55,994 bases of DNA from Brevibacterium sp. p3-SID960 (lineage in GTDB: Bacteria > Actinomycetota > Actinomycetes > Actinomycetales > Brevibacteriaceae). The translations under genes and the position numbers were made by a program. Below are positions 44,113 through 52,984 of the stretch, in pieces. The DNA is taken from positions 1 through 55,994 of the forward strand of contig NZ_JALXKS010000016.1 in assembly GCF_025144725.1 (NCBI RefSeq), given 5' to 3'. Below the pieces are notes generated by a model. That model was not told where the DNA came from. It saw nothing but the letters and a program-made list of their open reading frames with translations, and did no database searches. Numbering within the stretch: the first letter of the stretch is position 1; each line of letters starts with the position of its first letter.

Positions 44113-45069
44113 TCAGAGCAGCCGGCGCAGGCGCGCCTTGAGCTGTTCGGACAGTTCGATCGCGGCGGTGAGTTCGGCTGGACCGGTCAGGCTGACCTGG
44201 TGGCCGTTGATGTCGATGCGCACGGTGCCGCCGGGCTGGTCGACCAGCCATTGGATCGGGCCGTGGGCTCCGGCCCAGTGGTGGGCTGCCAGGGCGGCCG
44301 CGCAGGCTCCGGTGCCGCAGGCCTGGGTTTCGCCGACGCCGCGTTCGAACACGCGCATGCGCAGACTGCCGGTCGTCGGGTCGCCGTCGCCGTCGGGTTC
44401 GATAACGATGTATTCGATGTTGGCCCCGGCCGGCGGGTCGGGGTTGAGCTGCGGGGCTGAGGTGAGTTCAGCTGCGGCAAGCTCGTCGGCCGAGGCGAGC
44501 GCGACGACGGTGTGCGGGTTGCCCATATCGACGTCAAGGCCCGGCCGGGCGACGTCGATGCCGCGGGTGAGCACGAGCGTGTCCGCGCCGCCGTCGCCGG
44601 AGCCGGGCAGCTGCCACTGGCCCATGTCGACGCGGTACCAGACCTCGGATTCGCCTGTCGGATCCGGTTCGATCGTCACGGTCTTGACGCCGGCGCGGGT
44701 GCCGACCGGCAGTGTCTGCGGGTCGGCAGCGAGGTCGTAGCTGCGCAGGTAGTGAGCGAAGGCGCGCACGCCGTTGCCGCACATCTCGGCGATGGAGCCG
44801 TCGGCGTTGCGGTAGTCCATGAACCATTCGGCTCCGGCTTCAGCGGCCGTGACCGCTTCGGGGATGCCTGCGGCAGTGCAGCGGATGACGCGGATGAGGC
44901 CGTCGGCGCCGATGCCGGTGTGCCGGTTGCACAGGAGTGCGACCTGGTCGGCGTTGAGGTCCTGTTCGCCGGCGGGGTCGTAGAAGAACACGAAGTCGTT
45001 GGCGGTGCCGTGCCCGGTCGACAGCGCCGGCGGCGCGGCTGTCTGGTCTGTAGCGTGGGCGTCGGTCAT
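44113..45069 (-). CDS. dapF: Diaminopimelate epimerase
   Basis: 318 residues. It converts LL- to meso-diaminopimelate for lysine and peptidoglycan. The two catalytic cysteines lie in MCGNGVRAFA (about 95) and ACGTGACAAA (about 260); GHGTANDFVFFYD opens the enzyme. ATGA overlap with the miaA stop; last gene of miaB-miaA-dapF. About 35 residues longer than the E. coli protein, mostly in loops. Confidence 0.95.
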   Translation of the reverse strand: MTDAHATDQTAAPPALSTGHGTANDFVFFYDPAGEQDLNADQVALLCNRHTGIGADGLIRVIRCTAAGIPEAVTAAEAGAEWFMDYRNADGSIAEMCGNGVRAFAHYLRSYDLAADPQTLPVGTRAGVKTVTIEPDPTGESEVWYRVDMGQWQLPGSGDGGADTLVLTRGIDVARPGLDVDMGNPHTVVALASADELAAAELTSAPQLNPDPPAGANIEYIVIEPDGDGDPTTGSLRMRVFERGVGETQACGTGACAAALAAHHWAGAHGPIQWLVDQPGGTVRIDINGHQVSLTGPAELTAAIELSEQLKARLRRLL

Positions 45070-46046
45070 CGGCGTGGCTCCCTTTCAGCCGGCGGCGTCT
45101 CGGCACCGTGAGCATAGCACTGCCGGTACAGCGCTTCGGCCTTCTCCACCAGCTCGGGATCGGTGGCGTCGAGCCACTGGATGCGCTCGTCGCGGCGGAA
45201 CCAGGTCAGCTGCCGTTTGGCGAACTGCCGCGTGCGTATGATCGTCGACTCGATCGCCGCCTCGGCGATGGTCTTGCCGTCAAGATAGTCGATGATCTGG
45301 GCGTAGCCGATCGCCTGGGAGGCGGTGCGGCCCTCCCGCAGCCCCTCACCGAGCAGGCGGGTGACCTCGTCGACCCATCCGGCTTCCCACATCTGCTCCA
45401 CGCGGGAGGCAATGCGCTCGTTGAGCACTGACCGATCGTCGGCCAAGCCGATCTGCACGGTCGGCATGGCGTATGCGTAGCGGGGCAGGTGGGCGGTGAA
45501 GGGCTGGCCGGTCAGTTCGATGACCTCCAGGGCGCGGACGATCCGCCGGGTGTCACCGGTGGTGATCTTCGCTGCGGCAGCCGGGTCGAATGCGGCGAGC
45601 CTGTCGTGCAGGCTGCCGGGGCCGTGTGCGGCGGCTTCGTCTTCGAGCCGGGTGCGAATGGATGGGTCGGTGCCGGGGAAGGTCATGACATCGGTGGCCG
45701 CACGCACGTACAGTCCGGAGCCGCCGACGAGGATCGGCACCAGGCTGCGGGTCTGCAGGTCGCTGATGATCGCCCGGGCACGCGTCTGGAAGTCTGCGAC
45801 CGAGGCGTCCTCGGTGACGTCGAGGATGTCGATGAGGTGGTGTTCGATGCCGCCGCGCTGAGCGACGGGCAGCTTGGCTGTGCCGATGTCCATGCCGCGG
45901 TAGAACTGCATCGCGTCGGCGTTGATGACCTCGCCGTGCAGGCGCTGTGCCAGGGCGACGGCGAGGTCGGATTTGCCGGTGGCGGTGGCGCCGACGATGT
46001 TGATGACCGGCATGACGGGCTGGGTCGTGCGGTCGCCTGGATTCAT
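45066..46046 (-). CDS. miaA: tRNA dimethylallyltransferase
   Basis: 326 residues. P-loop IVGATATGKSDLAV (about 15), NADAMQFYRGMDIGTAKL, HLIDI, VGGSGLY and RRIVRALEVIE are MiaA motifs. It adds the dimethylallyl group to A37 of tRNAs, the substrate of MiaB next to it. ATG 46046 begins one base after the miaB stop; ATG 46013 (MPVINIVG) is an alternative. Confidence 0.93.
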   Translation of the reverse strand: MNPGDRTTQPVMPVINIVGATATGKSDLAVALAQRLHGEVINADAMQFYRGMDIGTAKLPVAQRGGIEHHLIDILDVTEDASVADFQTRARAIISDLQTRSLVPILVGGSGLYVRAATDVMTFPGTDPSIRTRLEDEAAAHGPGSLHDRLAAFDPAAAAKITTGDTRRIVRALEVIELTGQPFTAHLPRYAYAMPTVQIGLADDRSVLNERIASRVEQMWEAGWVDEVTRLLGEGLREGRTASQAIGYAQIIDYLDGKTIAEAAIESTIIRTRQFAKRQLTWFRRDERIQWLDATDPELVEKAEALYRQCYAHGAETPPAEREPRR

Positions 46047-46047
46047 C

Positions 46048-47550
46048 TCAGCTGCGGGTGCGGATCGTCGGCATGCCCAGCGATGTCGGTCCGGCCGGCC
46101 CTGCTGCCGGGCCCGAGGTGGCGCCGCAGCTGTCAGCCTGACTGCGGTCCCAGGCGTCTCCGGAGCGGGTGCGGCGGATCGTGTAGGCGGCATCGGCGAT
46201 GAGGAAGTACGGCTTGGCCTCGGTCACGGTCGTGGAGACGACGTCGCCGGGCCGGACGTCCTGGGCTGCGGGATCGGTGCGCACGTGGACGAGCCGGTTG
46301 TCTTCGGCCCGGCCGGTCATGCGGCCGTGTTCCGCATCTCCGGTCTTGGTGACCAGCACGTTGACGTCGGTGTCGATGAGCTTGCGGTTCTCCTCCCAGG
46401 CGATTTCGTCCTGGAGGGCGACGAGGCGTTCGAAGCGCTCCTGCACGACTTGCTTGGGGACCTGGTCGTCCATCGTCGCGGCCGGTGTGCCCGGCCGGAT
46501 CGAGTACTGGAAGGTGAAGGCCTGGCTGAAACGGGCCCGGCGCACGATGTCCATCGTGGCCTGGAAGTCCTCTTCGGTCTCTCCGGGGAAGCCGACGATG
46601 ATGTCGGTGGTGATGGCCGCATGCGGAATCGCATCGCGGACCTTGTCGAGGATGTTGAGGAACCGGCTGGTGCGATACGATCGGCGCATCGCCTTGAGGA
46701 TGCGGTCAGAGCCGGACTGCAGCGGCATGTGCAGCTGCGGCATGACGGCCGGGGTCTCGGCCATCGCGGCGATGACGTCATCGGAGAACGCTGCCGGATG
46801 GGGGCTGGTGAAGCGGACCCGTTCGATGCCTTCGACGGCGCCGACGGCGCGCAGCAGCTTGGCAAACGCTCCACGGTCGCGGAACTCGACGCCGTAGGAG
46901 TTGACGTTCTGGCCCAGCAGCGTCACCTCAGTGATGCCGTCTGCTGCGAGCGCTTCGACCTCGGCGAGGATGTCGCCGGGCCGGCGGTCCTTCTCCTTGC
47001 CGCGCAGGGCCGGGACGATGCAGAAGGTGCACGTGTTGTTGCAGCCGACCGAGATCGATACCCAGCCCGAATGCGTCGATTCGCGGGTTGTCGGCAGGGT
47101 CGAGGGGAAGACGTCGAGGCTTTCGAGGATCTCGACCTGTGCTTCCCTGTTATGGCGGGCCCGGTCCAGCAGTGCCGGCAGTGAGCCCATGTTGTGGGTG
47201 CCGAAGACGACGTCGACCCAGGGGGCGCGCTTGACGATCGTTTCGCGGTCCTTCTGGGCCATGCACCCGCCGACGGCGATCTGCAGATCCGGGCGCTGTT
47301 CCTTGACCTGGGCGAGCCGGCCGAGGTTTCCGTAGAGGCGGTTGTCGGCGTTCTCACGCACGGCGCAGGTATTGAACACGACGATGTCGGCCTGGTCGCC
47401 GGCGTCCGCGCGGACGTAGCCGGCGTCGTCGAGGAGCCCGGAGAGCCGTTCGGAATCGTGCACGTTCATCTGGCACCCATAGGTCTTCACCTCATAGGTG
47501 CGCGTGCGATTGCCGGCTTCCGGTTCAGTCAGTGCGATTGCCTCAGTCAT
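46048..47550 (-). CDS. miaB: tRNA-2-methylthio-N6-dimethylallyladenosine synthase
   Basis: 500 residues. The N-terminal MTTase domain has the three auxiliary-cluster cysteines ([22 protein letters not shown]), the radical SAM core has CNNTCTFC, and a TRAM domain ([12 protein letters not shown]) precedes a variable Ala/Gly/Pro tail. It methylthiolates i6A37. TAGAAT (47564-47559) is 8 nt before ATG 47550 with no Shine-Dalgarno, so it is probably leaderless. Confidence 0.94.
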   Translation of the reverse strand: MTEAIALTEPEAGNRTRTYEVKTYGCQMNVHDSERLSGLLDDAGYVRADAGDQADIVVFNTCAVRENADNRLYGNLGRLAQVKEQRPDLQIAVGGCMAQKDRETIVKRAPWVDVVFGTHNMGSLPALLDRARHNREAQVEILESLDVFPSTLPTTRESTHSGWVSISVGCNNTCTFCIVPALRGKEKDRRPGDILAEVEALAADGITEVTLLGQNVNSYGVEFRDRGAFAKLLRAVGAVEGIERVRFTSPHPAAFSDDVIAAMAETPAVMPQLHMPLQSGSDRILKAMRRSYRTSRFLNILDKVRDAIPHAAITTDIIVGFPGETEEDFQATMDIVRRARFSQAFTFQYSIRPGTPAATMDDQVPKQVVQERFERLVALQDEIAWEENRKLIDTDVNVLVTKTGDAEHGRMTGRAEDNRLVHVRTDPAAQDVRPGDVVSTTVTEAKPYFLIADAAYTIRRTRSGDAWDRSQADSCGATSGPAAGPAGPTSLGMPTIRTRS

Positions 47551-47649
47551 CGGCAGACATTCTAGCGTGTGCTCCCCCGCCACGACCCCACACGCTGGCG
47601 GTGGCTGATAATCTGCCGATTCATCCCCGATCTTAAGGGAGTGACCTTC

Positions 47650-47715
47650 ATGTCACGCCCCGCCGTTCTCGATTCCATCAGTGTCTCCGGCGCACCGGAC
47701 CAGGAGCGGCGATGA
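47650..47715 (+). CDS. Candidate 21-residue small protein coupled to the SdpI-like gene
   Basis: GGGAG lies about 10 nt before ATG 47650. The frame encodes [20 protein letters not shown] plus R and ends TGA overlapping the next ATG (ATGA at 47712-47715). It is too short for a family match. Either a regulatory upstream frame or chance; the ribosome site and overlap favour translation. Confidence 0.4.
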   Translation: MSRPAVLDSISVSGAPDQERR

Positions 47716-48059
47716 CTGATCTCATCGTCTCGCTGACAACGGCTGCGTCTCTGGGCATCGCAGGGGTGATCCTCGCAGCTGTGGCATACCGCGGGCAGCG
47801 GGAAACGCTGCCGCGCAATCTGTGGGTGGGGCTGCGGACAGCAGCGCTGATGGAATCGGACGACGCATGGGTCGCCGGTCATCGGGCTGCCGCACGCTAT
47901 CTGTGCATTGCCGGTGCCGGGCTGATCGTCAGTGCTGTGGCGATCGTGTTCCTCACTGAGGCGGCTGTCGCGGTCGTCGCACTCGCCGGGTGCGCGTGGG
48001 TCTTGGCGTGGGTCTTCATCGCCTCGCGCGTTGCCGCCAGGGCAGCAGAACGCGGTTAG
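47712..48059 (+). CDS. SdpI-family small membrane protein
   Basis: 115 residues with three predicted helices (about 4-25, 57-76, 80-100). NLWVGLRTAALMESDDAWVAGHRAAARY matches the SdpI/YhfL signature (G-x-RT-x4-S-x2-W-x3-H). In Bacillus SdpI gives immunity to the killing factor SdpC, but small actinobacterial homologues are of unknown role and no toxin gene is beside it. GGAG precedes ATG 47712. Confidence 0.72.
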   Translation: MTDLIVSLTTAASLGIAGVILAAVAYRGQRETLPRNLWVGLRTAALMESDDAWVAGHRAAARYLCIAGAGLIVSAVAIVFLTEAAVAVVALAGCAWVLAWVFIASRVAARAAERG

Positions 48060-48080
48060 ATTCAGCTGGGCCTGCAGCTG

Positions 48081-48716
48081 TCAGTCGGTTTCGAGCACCT
48101 GCCGGGTGACAGCGAACGACAGGCCGGAGGGGAAGCCGCGGCGGGCGAGCATGCTGAGGATGCGGCGCTGGCGTGTCTCATACGGAAGTGTGCGGGTCGA
48201 GGCTGCCTTCTTCTCGGCTACCGCGTAGGCGAGGTCCCATTCGTCGTCGATCTCGCGGAGTGCGTCATCGGCAATGGGCCCGTCGATGCCCTTCTTCTTC
48301 AGCTCGCGGCGCAGCGCTGATTGTGAGAGTTTGCGCTGTTCGCGCTTGGCTCGCACGAAGCTGTGGGCGAAGTTCGCATCATCGAGCAGCTTCGATCCCT
48401 GCAGCCGTTGGATAAGGGCGTCGACGATGTCCTCAGGGTGCTCGCGGCCAAGTAGCTTGTCCCGCAGCTCGGCTGAGGAGTGGTCGCGCGCGGCGAGCAT
48501 ATTCAGTGCCCGCTTCTTCACCCGCTTGTACTCAGGATCCTCAGCGATCGGATCCGGCTGTTCGTCCGCGGCGGTGTCATGCAGCCTGGCAGTCGCGTCT
48601 GCACCCTGGATCTGCCCGTCGGTACCGACGGAGTCGATGGCCTGCTGCAAAGCGGCCAGGACATCCGCATTGCTGCGCGCGTCCTGGCCGCCTGCCGGCT
48701 GATCAGCTCGGGACAT
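48081..48716 (-). CDS. recX: RecA regulator RecX
   Basis: 211 residues. The three-helix RecX repeats span about 65-205 ([55 protein letters not shown]). An acidic N-terminal extension of about 60 residues is extra. RecX inhibits RecA filament growth. The start overlaps the recA end by 14 bp, giving tight co-expression. Confidence 0.92.
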   Translation of the reverse strand: MSRADQPAGGQDARSNADVLAALQQAIDSVGTDGQIQGADATARLHDTAADEQPDPIAEDPEYKRVKKRALNMLAARDHSSAELRDKLLGREHPEDIVDALIQRLQGSKLLDDANFAHSFVRAKREQRKLSQSALRRELKKKGIDGPIADDALREIDDEWDLAYAVAEKKAASTRTLPYETRQRRILSMLARRGFPSGLSFAVTRQVLETD

Positions 48717-49809
48717 TGTCCAGTGAGTCAGGTGCCTCAGCTGGAGCAGCTGTGCCGCCTTCGGCCTCTGCGGCGTCTCCCTCGACCTTGATGAGGCCCA
48801 TCTTGTGCTTGATCTTCAATTCGATCTCCTCGGCCAGGCCGGGGTTGTCGCGCAGGAAGCTCCGCACATTCTCCTTGCCCTGGCCGAGCTGGTCGCCGTC
48901 GTAGGTGAACCAGGAGCCGGACTTGCGGATGATGCCGTTGTCGACACCCATGTCGATGAGGCTGCCCTCTCGCGAGATGCCCTGGCCGTAGATGATGTCG
49001 AACTCGGCCTGCTTGAACGGCGGGGCGACCTTGTTCTTCACGACCTTGACGCGGGTGCGGTTGCCCACGGCGTTGCCGGCTTCCTTCAGCGTTTCGATGC
49101 GGCGGACGTCCATCCGGACCGAGGAGTAGAACTTCAGCGCCTTACCGCCCGAGGTGGTCTCCGGGGAGCCGAAGAACACGCCGACCTTCTCACGCAGCTG
49201 GTTGATGAAGATCGCGGTCGTGCCGGAGTTGGCCAGTGCGCCGGTGAGCTTGCGCAGCGCCTGGGACATGAGGCGGGCCTGCAGGCCGACGTGCGAGTCA
49301 CCCATCTCACCTTCGATCTCGGCCTTGGGCACCAGCGCGGCGACCGAGTCGACGACGATGACGTCGAGGGCGCCGGAGCGGATGAGCATGTCGGCGATCT
49401 CGAGAGCCTGCTCACCGGTGTCCGGCTGCGAGACGAGCAGCTGGTCGGTGTCGACGCCGAGGGCCTTGGCATATTCGGGGTCGAGCGCGTGCTCAGCGTC
49501 GATGAAGGCGGCGATGCCGCCGTTCTTCTGCGCATTGGCCACCGCGTGCAGGGCCACAGTCGTCTTACCCGAGGATTCCGGTCCGTAGACCTCGACGATG
49601 CGCCCGCGTGGAATGCCGCCGACGCCGAGGGCGATATCGAGGGCGATCGATCCGGTCGGGATCGCCGCTATGGGCTGCCGGGTCTCTTCGCCCAGGCGCA
49701 TGACAGCGCCCTTGCCGAACTGACGGTCGATCTGCGAGACGGTCGCCTCGAGCGCCTTCTCCCGGTTGCCGGCGGCCGGTGCGGCGCCGCGCGTGCTCTT
49801 CGCTGCCAT
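48703..49809 (-). CDS. recA: Recombinase A
   Basis: 368 residues. Walker [14 protein letters not shown] (about 77), [41 protein letters not shown], loop 2 [19 protein letters not shown]. It forms ATP filaments on single-stranded DNA for strand exchange and LexA cleavage. ATG 49809 has AAGGAGGA 6 nt upstream; the frame upstream of it lacks conservation. Induced through the LexA box at 49967. Confidence 0.97.
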   Translation of the reverse strand: MAAKSTRGAAPAAGNREKALEATVSQIDRQFGKGAVMRLGEETRQPIAAIPTGSIALDIALGVGGIPRGRIVEVYGPESSGKTTVALHAVANAQKNGGIAAFIDAEHALDPEYAKALGVDTDQLLVSQPDTGEQALEIADMLIRSGALDVIVVDSVAALVPKAEIEGEMGDSHVGLQARLMSQALRKLTGALANSGTTAIFINQLREKVGVFFGSPETTSGGKALKFYSSVRMDVRRIETLKEAGNAVGNRTRVKVVKNKVAPPFKQAEFDIIYGQGISREGSLIDMGVDNGIIRKSGSWFTYDGDQLGQGKENVRSFLRDNPGLAEEIELKIKHKMGLIKVEGDAAEAEGGTAAPAEAPDSLDNVPS

Positions 49810-49951
49810 GGGTTCCTCCTTGAGGTGGTTCATCGATCTGCCAGCAACTCTAGACTCCGGCACTGACATCGACTCGACTCACGATGTGAAGCTGTGGACA
49901 ACCCGCGCACTGCGCACCTGTGGTCACAGCTGGGCGGCGTATCTGAGCACC

Positions 49952-49982
49952 ACTATAGCGGCTCATGCGAACATCAGTTCGA
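49952..49982 (-). promoter_or_regulatory. recA promoter with LexA box
   Basis: GCGAACATCAGTTCGA (49967-49982) is a perfect CGAAC-N4-GTTCG palindrome. TATAGT on the minus strand (49957-49952) is the -10, so the box covers the -35. The untranslated leader would be about 135 nt. Confidence 0.85.
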
Positions 49983-50002
49983 AATATGCGGCGTGTCGTC
50001 GA

Positions 50003-50045
50003 TGTTGGCCTCTGCTCGAATGCTCGGTGTTGGCCTCTGGTCGAA
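50003..50045. repeat. 18-bp direct repeats upstream of recA
   Basis: TGTTGGCCTCTG-(C/G)-TCGAA occurs at 50003-50020 and 50028-50045, one mismatch, 25 bp apart. They lie upstream of the LexA box. Nothing else gene-like is in 49983-50104. Confidence 0.75.
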
Positions 50046-50104
50046 GTTCGCCTCCGCACGCGTAACGCAGCGCCTTCGCTCGACGCCAGCGTCCCCGCAC
50101 CTGC

Positions 50105-50335
50105 TCAGAACGGGTTGGCCCGCGGCTTCCTGTCCTGACCGAGCCAGCGCTCTTCGGGAACTCCTGCGGCAGCGCAGACAGCCAGCCAGATCTCACGCGC
50201 CTCGAATCCGGCTTCGAACGCCTCGGCCGGCGTGCGTGAGCCCAGTGTTGAGAGTGCCAGGTCGGTGTGCAGGGAGGCTGCGCGGATAGAGCCGAATTCG
50301 TCGTTCATCAGCTCCCAGTAGGCGGTATGGCGCAT
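50105..50335 (-). CDS. DUF3046 domain-containing protein
   Basis: 76 residues. [40 protein letters not shown] and AAAGVPEERW match DUF3046, a small actinobacterial family of unknown function habitually found next to recA. Start ATG shares one base with the clgR stop. Confidence 0.82.
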   Translation of the reverse strand: MRHTAYWELMNDEFGSIRAASLHTDLALSTLGSRTPAEAFEAGFEAREIWLAVCAAAGVPEERWLGQDRKPRANPF

Positions 50336-50649
50336 CAGGCCTGTCCGGCGAGCGCTTCGTCTGCGAGCACGCGCTCCGACAGCTCGGCGGGAACGGTGTC
50401 GGGAATGTCGACGCCTTCGCTGATCGCGAAGCGGTCGCTGACCTCGCGCAGCAGCAGGGAGACCGGCATATCGAGGGCTTCGCAGATCGCGGCGAGCAGC
50501 TCGGAGGAGGCCTCCTTCTGGCCGCGTTCGATCTCACTCAGGTAGCCCAGGGACACGCTGGCCCCGGTGGAGACGTCGCGCAGGGTTCGGTTCTGCCGGC
50601 GACGTGCGGTCCTCAGCGTGTCACCGATCTCGGCCCGCAGAAGAGTCAT
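50335..50649 (-). CDS. clgR: XRE-family regulator, ClgR-like
   Basis: 104 residues. The helix-turn-helix ([38 protein letters not shown]) is nearly the same as ClgR, the activator of clpP/clpC and stress genes in Streptomyces and Corynebacterium. ClgR is itself degraded by ClpP through an apolar C-terminus; this one ends ALAGQA, compatible with that. Upstream, CACCGCGGTG (50691-50700) is a palindrome possibly used for autoregulation. Confidence 0.85.
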   Translation of the reverse strand: MTLLRAEIGDTLRTARRRQNRTLRDVSTGASVSLGYLSEIERGQKEASSELLAAICEALDMPVSLLLREVSDRFAISEGVDIPDTVPAELSERVLADEALAGQA

Positions 50650-50763
50650 GTGCGTCCTTTCTCAGCGACAGGGTTCATGTGAAACCTTCAACACCGCGGT
50701 GCTGTGGTTTGTTCCATCCAATCTACCGTTTCCGTCAATCCGGCGCCGCCTCAGGGCCGCTGT

Positions 50764-51249
50764 TTAAGACAATGCCCAGCGATCTTGCACCCAGGCGGCC
50801 AGCTGGGACAGGCAGGCCTCGACGGTCGCCTGCCGGATCTGGGCGCGGTCGCCGGAGAAATCGTGGCCCACCACCTCGGGTTCGGCCATCTGCGGGGCGA
50901 GCAGGGCGGTGAAGACCCGGCCGACCGGCTGGCCGTCCTGCGGGTCCGGTCCGGCGACCCCGGTGCAGGACAATGCGATATCGGCCTGGCAGGCGCGGGC
51001 CGCGCCGGTGGCCATCTGGGCGGCGACCTGCGGGTGGACCGCTCCCGAGGCGGTGAGCAGGTCGGCGTCGACGCCGGCCAGTGCGGTTTTGAGGTCGGTG
51101 GCATAGGTGACCAGTCCCCCGCGCAGCACGGCCGAGGCGCCGGGCACGTCGGCGATCGTGGCCGCGAGCTTCCCGGCGGTCAGCGATTCGCAGGTGGCCA
51201 CGGTCAGCCCGGCGGTGGTGAGGCGGCGGATGATCTCGGCGACGGTCAC
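50764..51249 (-). CDS. CinA C-terminal family (nicotinamide-nucleotide amidase)
   Basis: 161 residues. CESLTAGKLAATIADVPGAS (about 17) and LSCTGVAGPDPQDGQPVG (about 95) are the amidase motifs. It is a standalone domain without the N-terminal COG1058 half. It deamidates NMN in pyridine recycling and is often beside recA/pgsA. GTG overlaps the pgsA stop (GTGA). Confidence 0.88.
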   Translation of the reverse strand: MTVAEIIRRLTTAGLTVATCESLTAGKLAATIADVPGASAVLRGGLVTYATDLKTALAGVDADLLTASGAVHPQVAAQMATGAARACQADIALSCTGVAGPDPQDGQPVGRVFTALLAPQMAEPEVVGHDFSGDRAQIRQATVEACLSQLAAWVQDRWALS

Positions 51250-51854
51250 GGGGTGACCTTGAGCCGCTTGTAGATCTGGACGAGGTAGTCCACGCCGGTG
51301 ACGATCGTGACGATGACCGCGGCGGTGAGCACGACCCAGGCGAAGATGACGAGCCAGAACGTCACGATGGCCGGCAGCACGGCGTGCAGCGGGGCGATCG
51401 CGATGAACAGCGCCAGCGCAACGGTCTGCAGCACGGTCTTGAGCTTGCCGCCCTTCGAGGCCGGCAGCACGATCCGCTTGACGATGAGGAGTCTGAGGAG
51501 GGTGATGCCGAATTCGCGGATGAGGATGATGACCGGGATCCAGATCGGCAGCACGTCGATCCACCACAGGCCCAGCAGGGCGGCGGACATGAGGGCCTTG
51601 TCGGCGATCGGGTCGGCGATCTTGCCGAAGTCGGTGATGAGGTTGTAGCGGCGGGCGATGTCGCCGTCGATCTTGTCGGTGATCATCGCGAGCAGGAAGA
51701 TGATGAGGGCCCACAGCCGCCACACCGGGTCGAGGCCGTCGTGGGCGAGCAGCACAAAGAGGAAGACGGGGACGAGCAGGATCCGCACCGTCGTGAGCAC
51801 GTTGGGGACGTTGAAGTTGCTCGGCTTCTGGGCAGCCGCATCGTGTGAAGTCAT
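51246..51854 (-). CDS. pgsA: CDP-diacylglycerol-glycerol-3-phosphate 3-phosphatidyltransferase
   Basis: 202 residues with several membrane helices. The CDP-alcohol signature is intact: DKIDGDIARR then DFGKIADPIADK (D-x2-DG-x2-AR-x8-G-x3-D-x3-D). It makes phosphatidylglycerol phosphate. The actinobacterial paralogue for phosphatidylinositol looks similar, but the position upstream of cinA favours PgsA. TAGACT (51868-51863) is 8 nt before ATG 51854, so it is probably leaderless. Confidence 0.88.
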   Translation of the reverse strand: MTSHDAAAQKPSNFNVPNVLTTVRILLVPVFLFVLLAHDGLDPVWRLWALIIFLLAMITDKIDGDIARRYNLITDFGKIADPIADKALMSAALLGLWWIDVLPIWIPVIILIREFGITLLRLLIVKRIVLPASKGGKLKTVLQTVALALFIAIAPLHAVLPAIVTFWLVIFAWVVLTAAVIVTIVTGVDYLVQIYKRLKVTP

Positions 51855-51889
51855 CACCGGCCAGTCTAGCCGCTCACTGCCCACCCTGT

Positions 51890-52984
51890 TCAGGCCAGTG
51901 GCTGGGCCTCAAGCAGGTATCGGCAGCCGAGGTCGGCGCACAGTGCTGCGAGCTGATCGGTCAATCGTGTGGCCAGCGGGATGCCGTGGGCTGAGCGGTC
52001 GGCACGGTGGGCGATCTGCGGGTCTCCTGCGACCTGGACGGGCACGGCCGGGTCCAGCGGTGCGGTTGCCCGCAGGCCCTCCCGCAGCCGCGCGGTGTAG
52101 CCGGCTGCCGGGTCGGCGGGGTTGACGAGACCGGGGTCGATGGCGATGAAGGTGCAGCCGACATCGTGGAAGCCGTCCTTATTGCCCGGCTGGTCGGCTC
52201 CGCCGAGTGCTGCAGACAGGATCTGCACCATGGTCGCCAGTCCGTAGCCTTTGTGCCCAGCGGCTTGCGGGCCGGGTCCGCCGAGCGGGCTGAGGCCGTA
52301 GCTGCCGGATTCGTCGGTCAGCCCGGCATAGGCGGCTGCGGCGTTCCGGACCGGTGCGCCGGTGGTGTCGGTGACCCAGTCGGGGCCGAGCTCCCGGCCG
52401 GTGAGCTCGTGGACCTTCACCTTGTTCAGCGGCACGGTCGTGGTGGCCATGTCGAGGACGACGGGTTCGTCGTCACCGGCCGGGGCTGCGAAGCCGATCG
52501 GGTTGGTGCCCATGAACGGGTGTTTGGCGCCCGTCGGGGTCTGCAGCGCGCCGCGGGTCGAGCACATCGACAGGCCGATGAGGCCCTCGCGGGCGGCCAT
52601 GATCGCATAGTACCCGGCCGCTCCGTAGTGGTTGGCGCGGTGCACGGTGGCCAGCCCGATGCCGTATTGCCGGGCCTTCGCCATCGCCTGCTGCATCCCC
52701 GCGTGCCCGGCCAGGTGCCCGAATCCGGCGCGGGCGTCGATGAGGACGCTGGCCCCGTGGTCGTGTTCGACGACCGGTGCGGCGGCCGGGTCGATGGAGC
52801 CCTCGGCGATCTCCTGGTGGTAGATCGGCAGCATCGAGATGCCGTGAGAGTCGATGCCCGAGAGGTCGGTGTGGAACATCACCTCGGTGCAGATCTCAGC
52901 AGCCTGCTCATCGGCCCCGAATGCGTGCATGATCTCCAGGATCTGCTCCCGGGTCGAGGCGGCGGTGAAGCGCGGTTCGCTCAC
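51890..52984 (-). CDS. Ldh/YlbC-family NAD(P)-dependent oxidoreductase
   Basis: About 364 residues. FHTDLSGIDSHGISMLPIY, VHRANHYGAAGYYA (about 113) and GTNPIGFAAP are the malate/L-sulfolactate/ureidoglycolate dehydrogenase family motifs; the fold is unlike classic lactate dehydrogenase. Substrate unknown. GTG 52984 overlaps the ftsK stop (GTGA); a GTG at 53002 would add 6 residues. It follows ftsK, with which it may be co-transcribed. Confidence 0.85.
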   Translation of the reverse strand: MSEPRFTAASTREQILEIMHAFGADEQAAEICTEVMFHTDLSGIDSHGISMLPIYHQEIAEGSIDPAAAPVVEHDHGASVLIDARAGFGHLAGHAGMQQAMAKARQYGIGLATVHRANHYGAAGYYAIMAAREGLIGLSMCSTRGALQTPTGAKHPFMGTNPIGFAAPAGDDEPVVLDMATTTVPLNKVKVHELTGRELGPDWVTDTTGAPVRNAAAAYAGLTDESGSYGLSPLGGPGPQAAGHKGYGLATMVQILSAALGGADQPGNKDGFHDVGCTFIAIDPGLVNPADPAAGYTARLREGLRATAPLDPAVPVQVAGDPQIAHRADRSAHGIPLATRLTDQLAALCADLGCRYLLEAQPLA

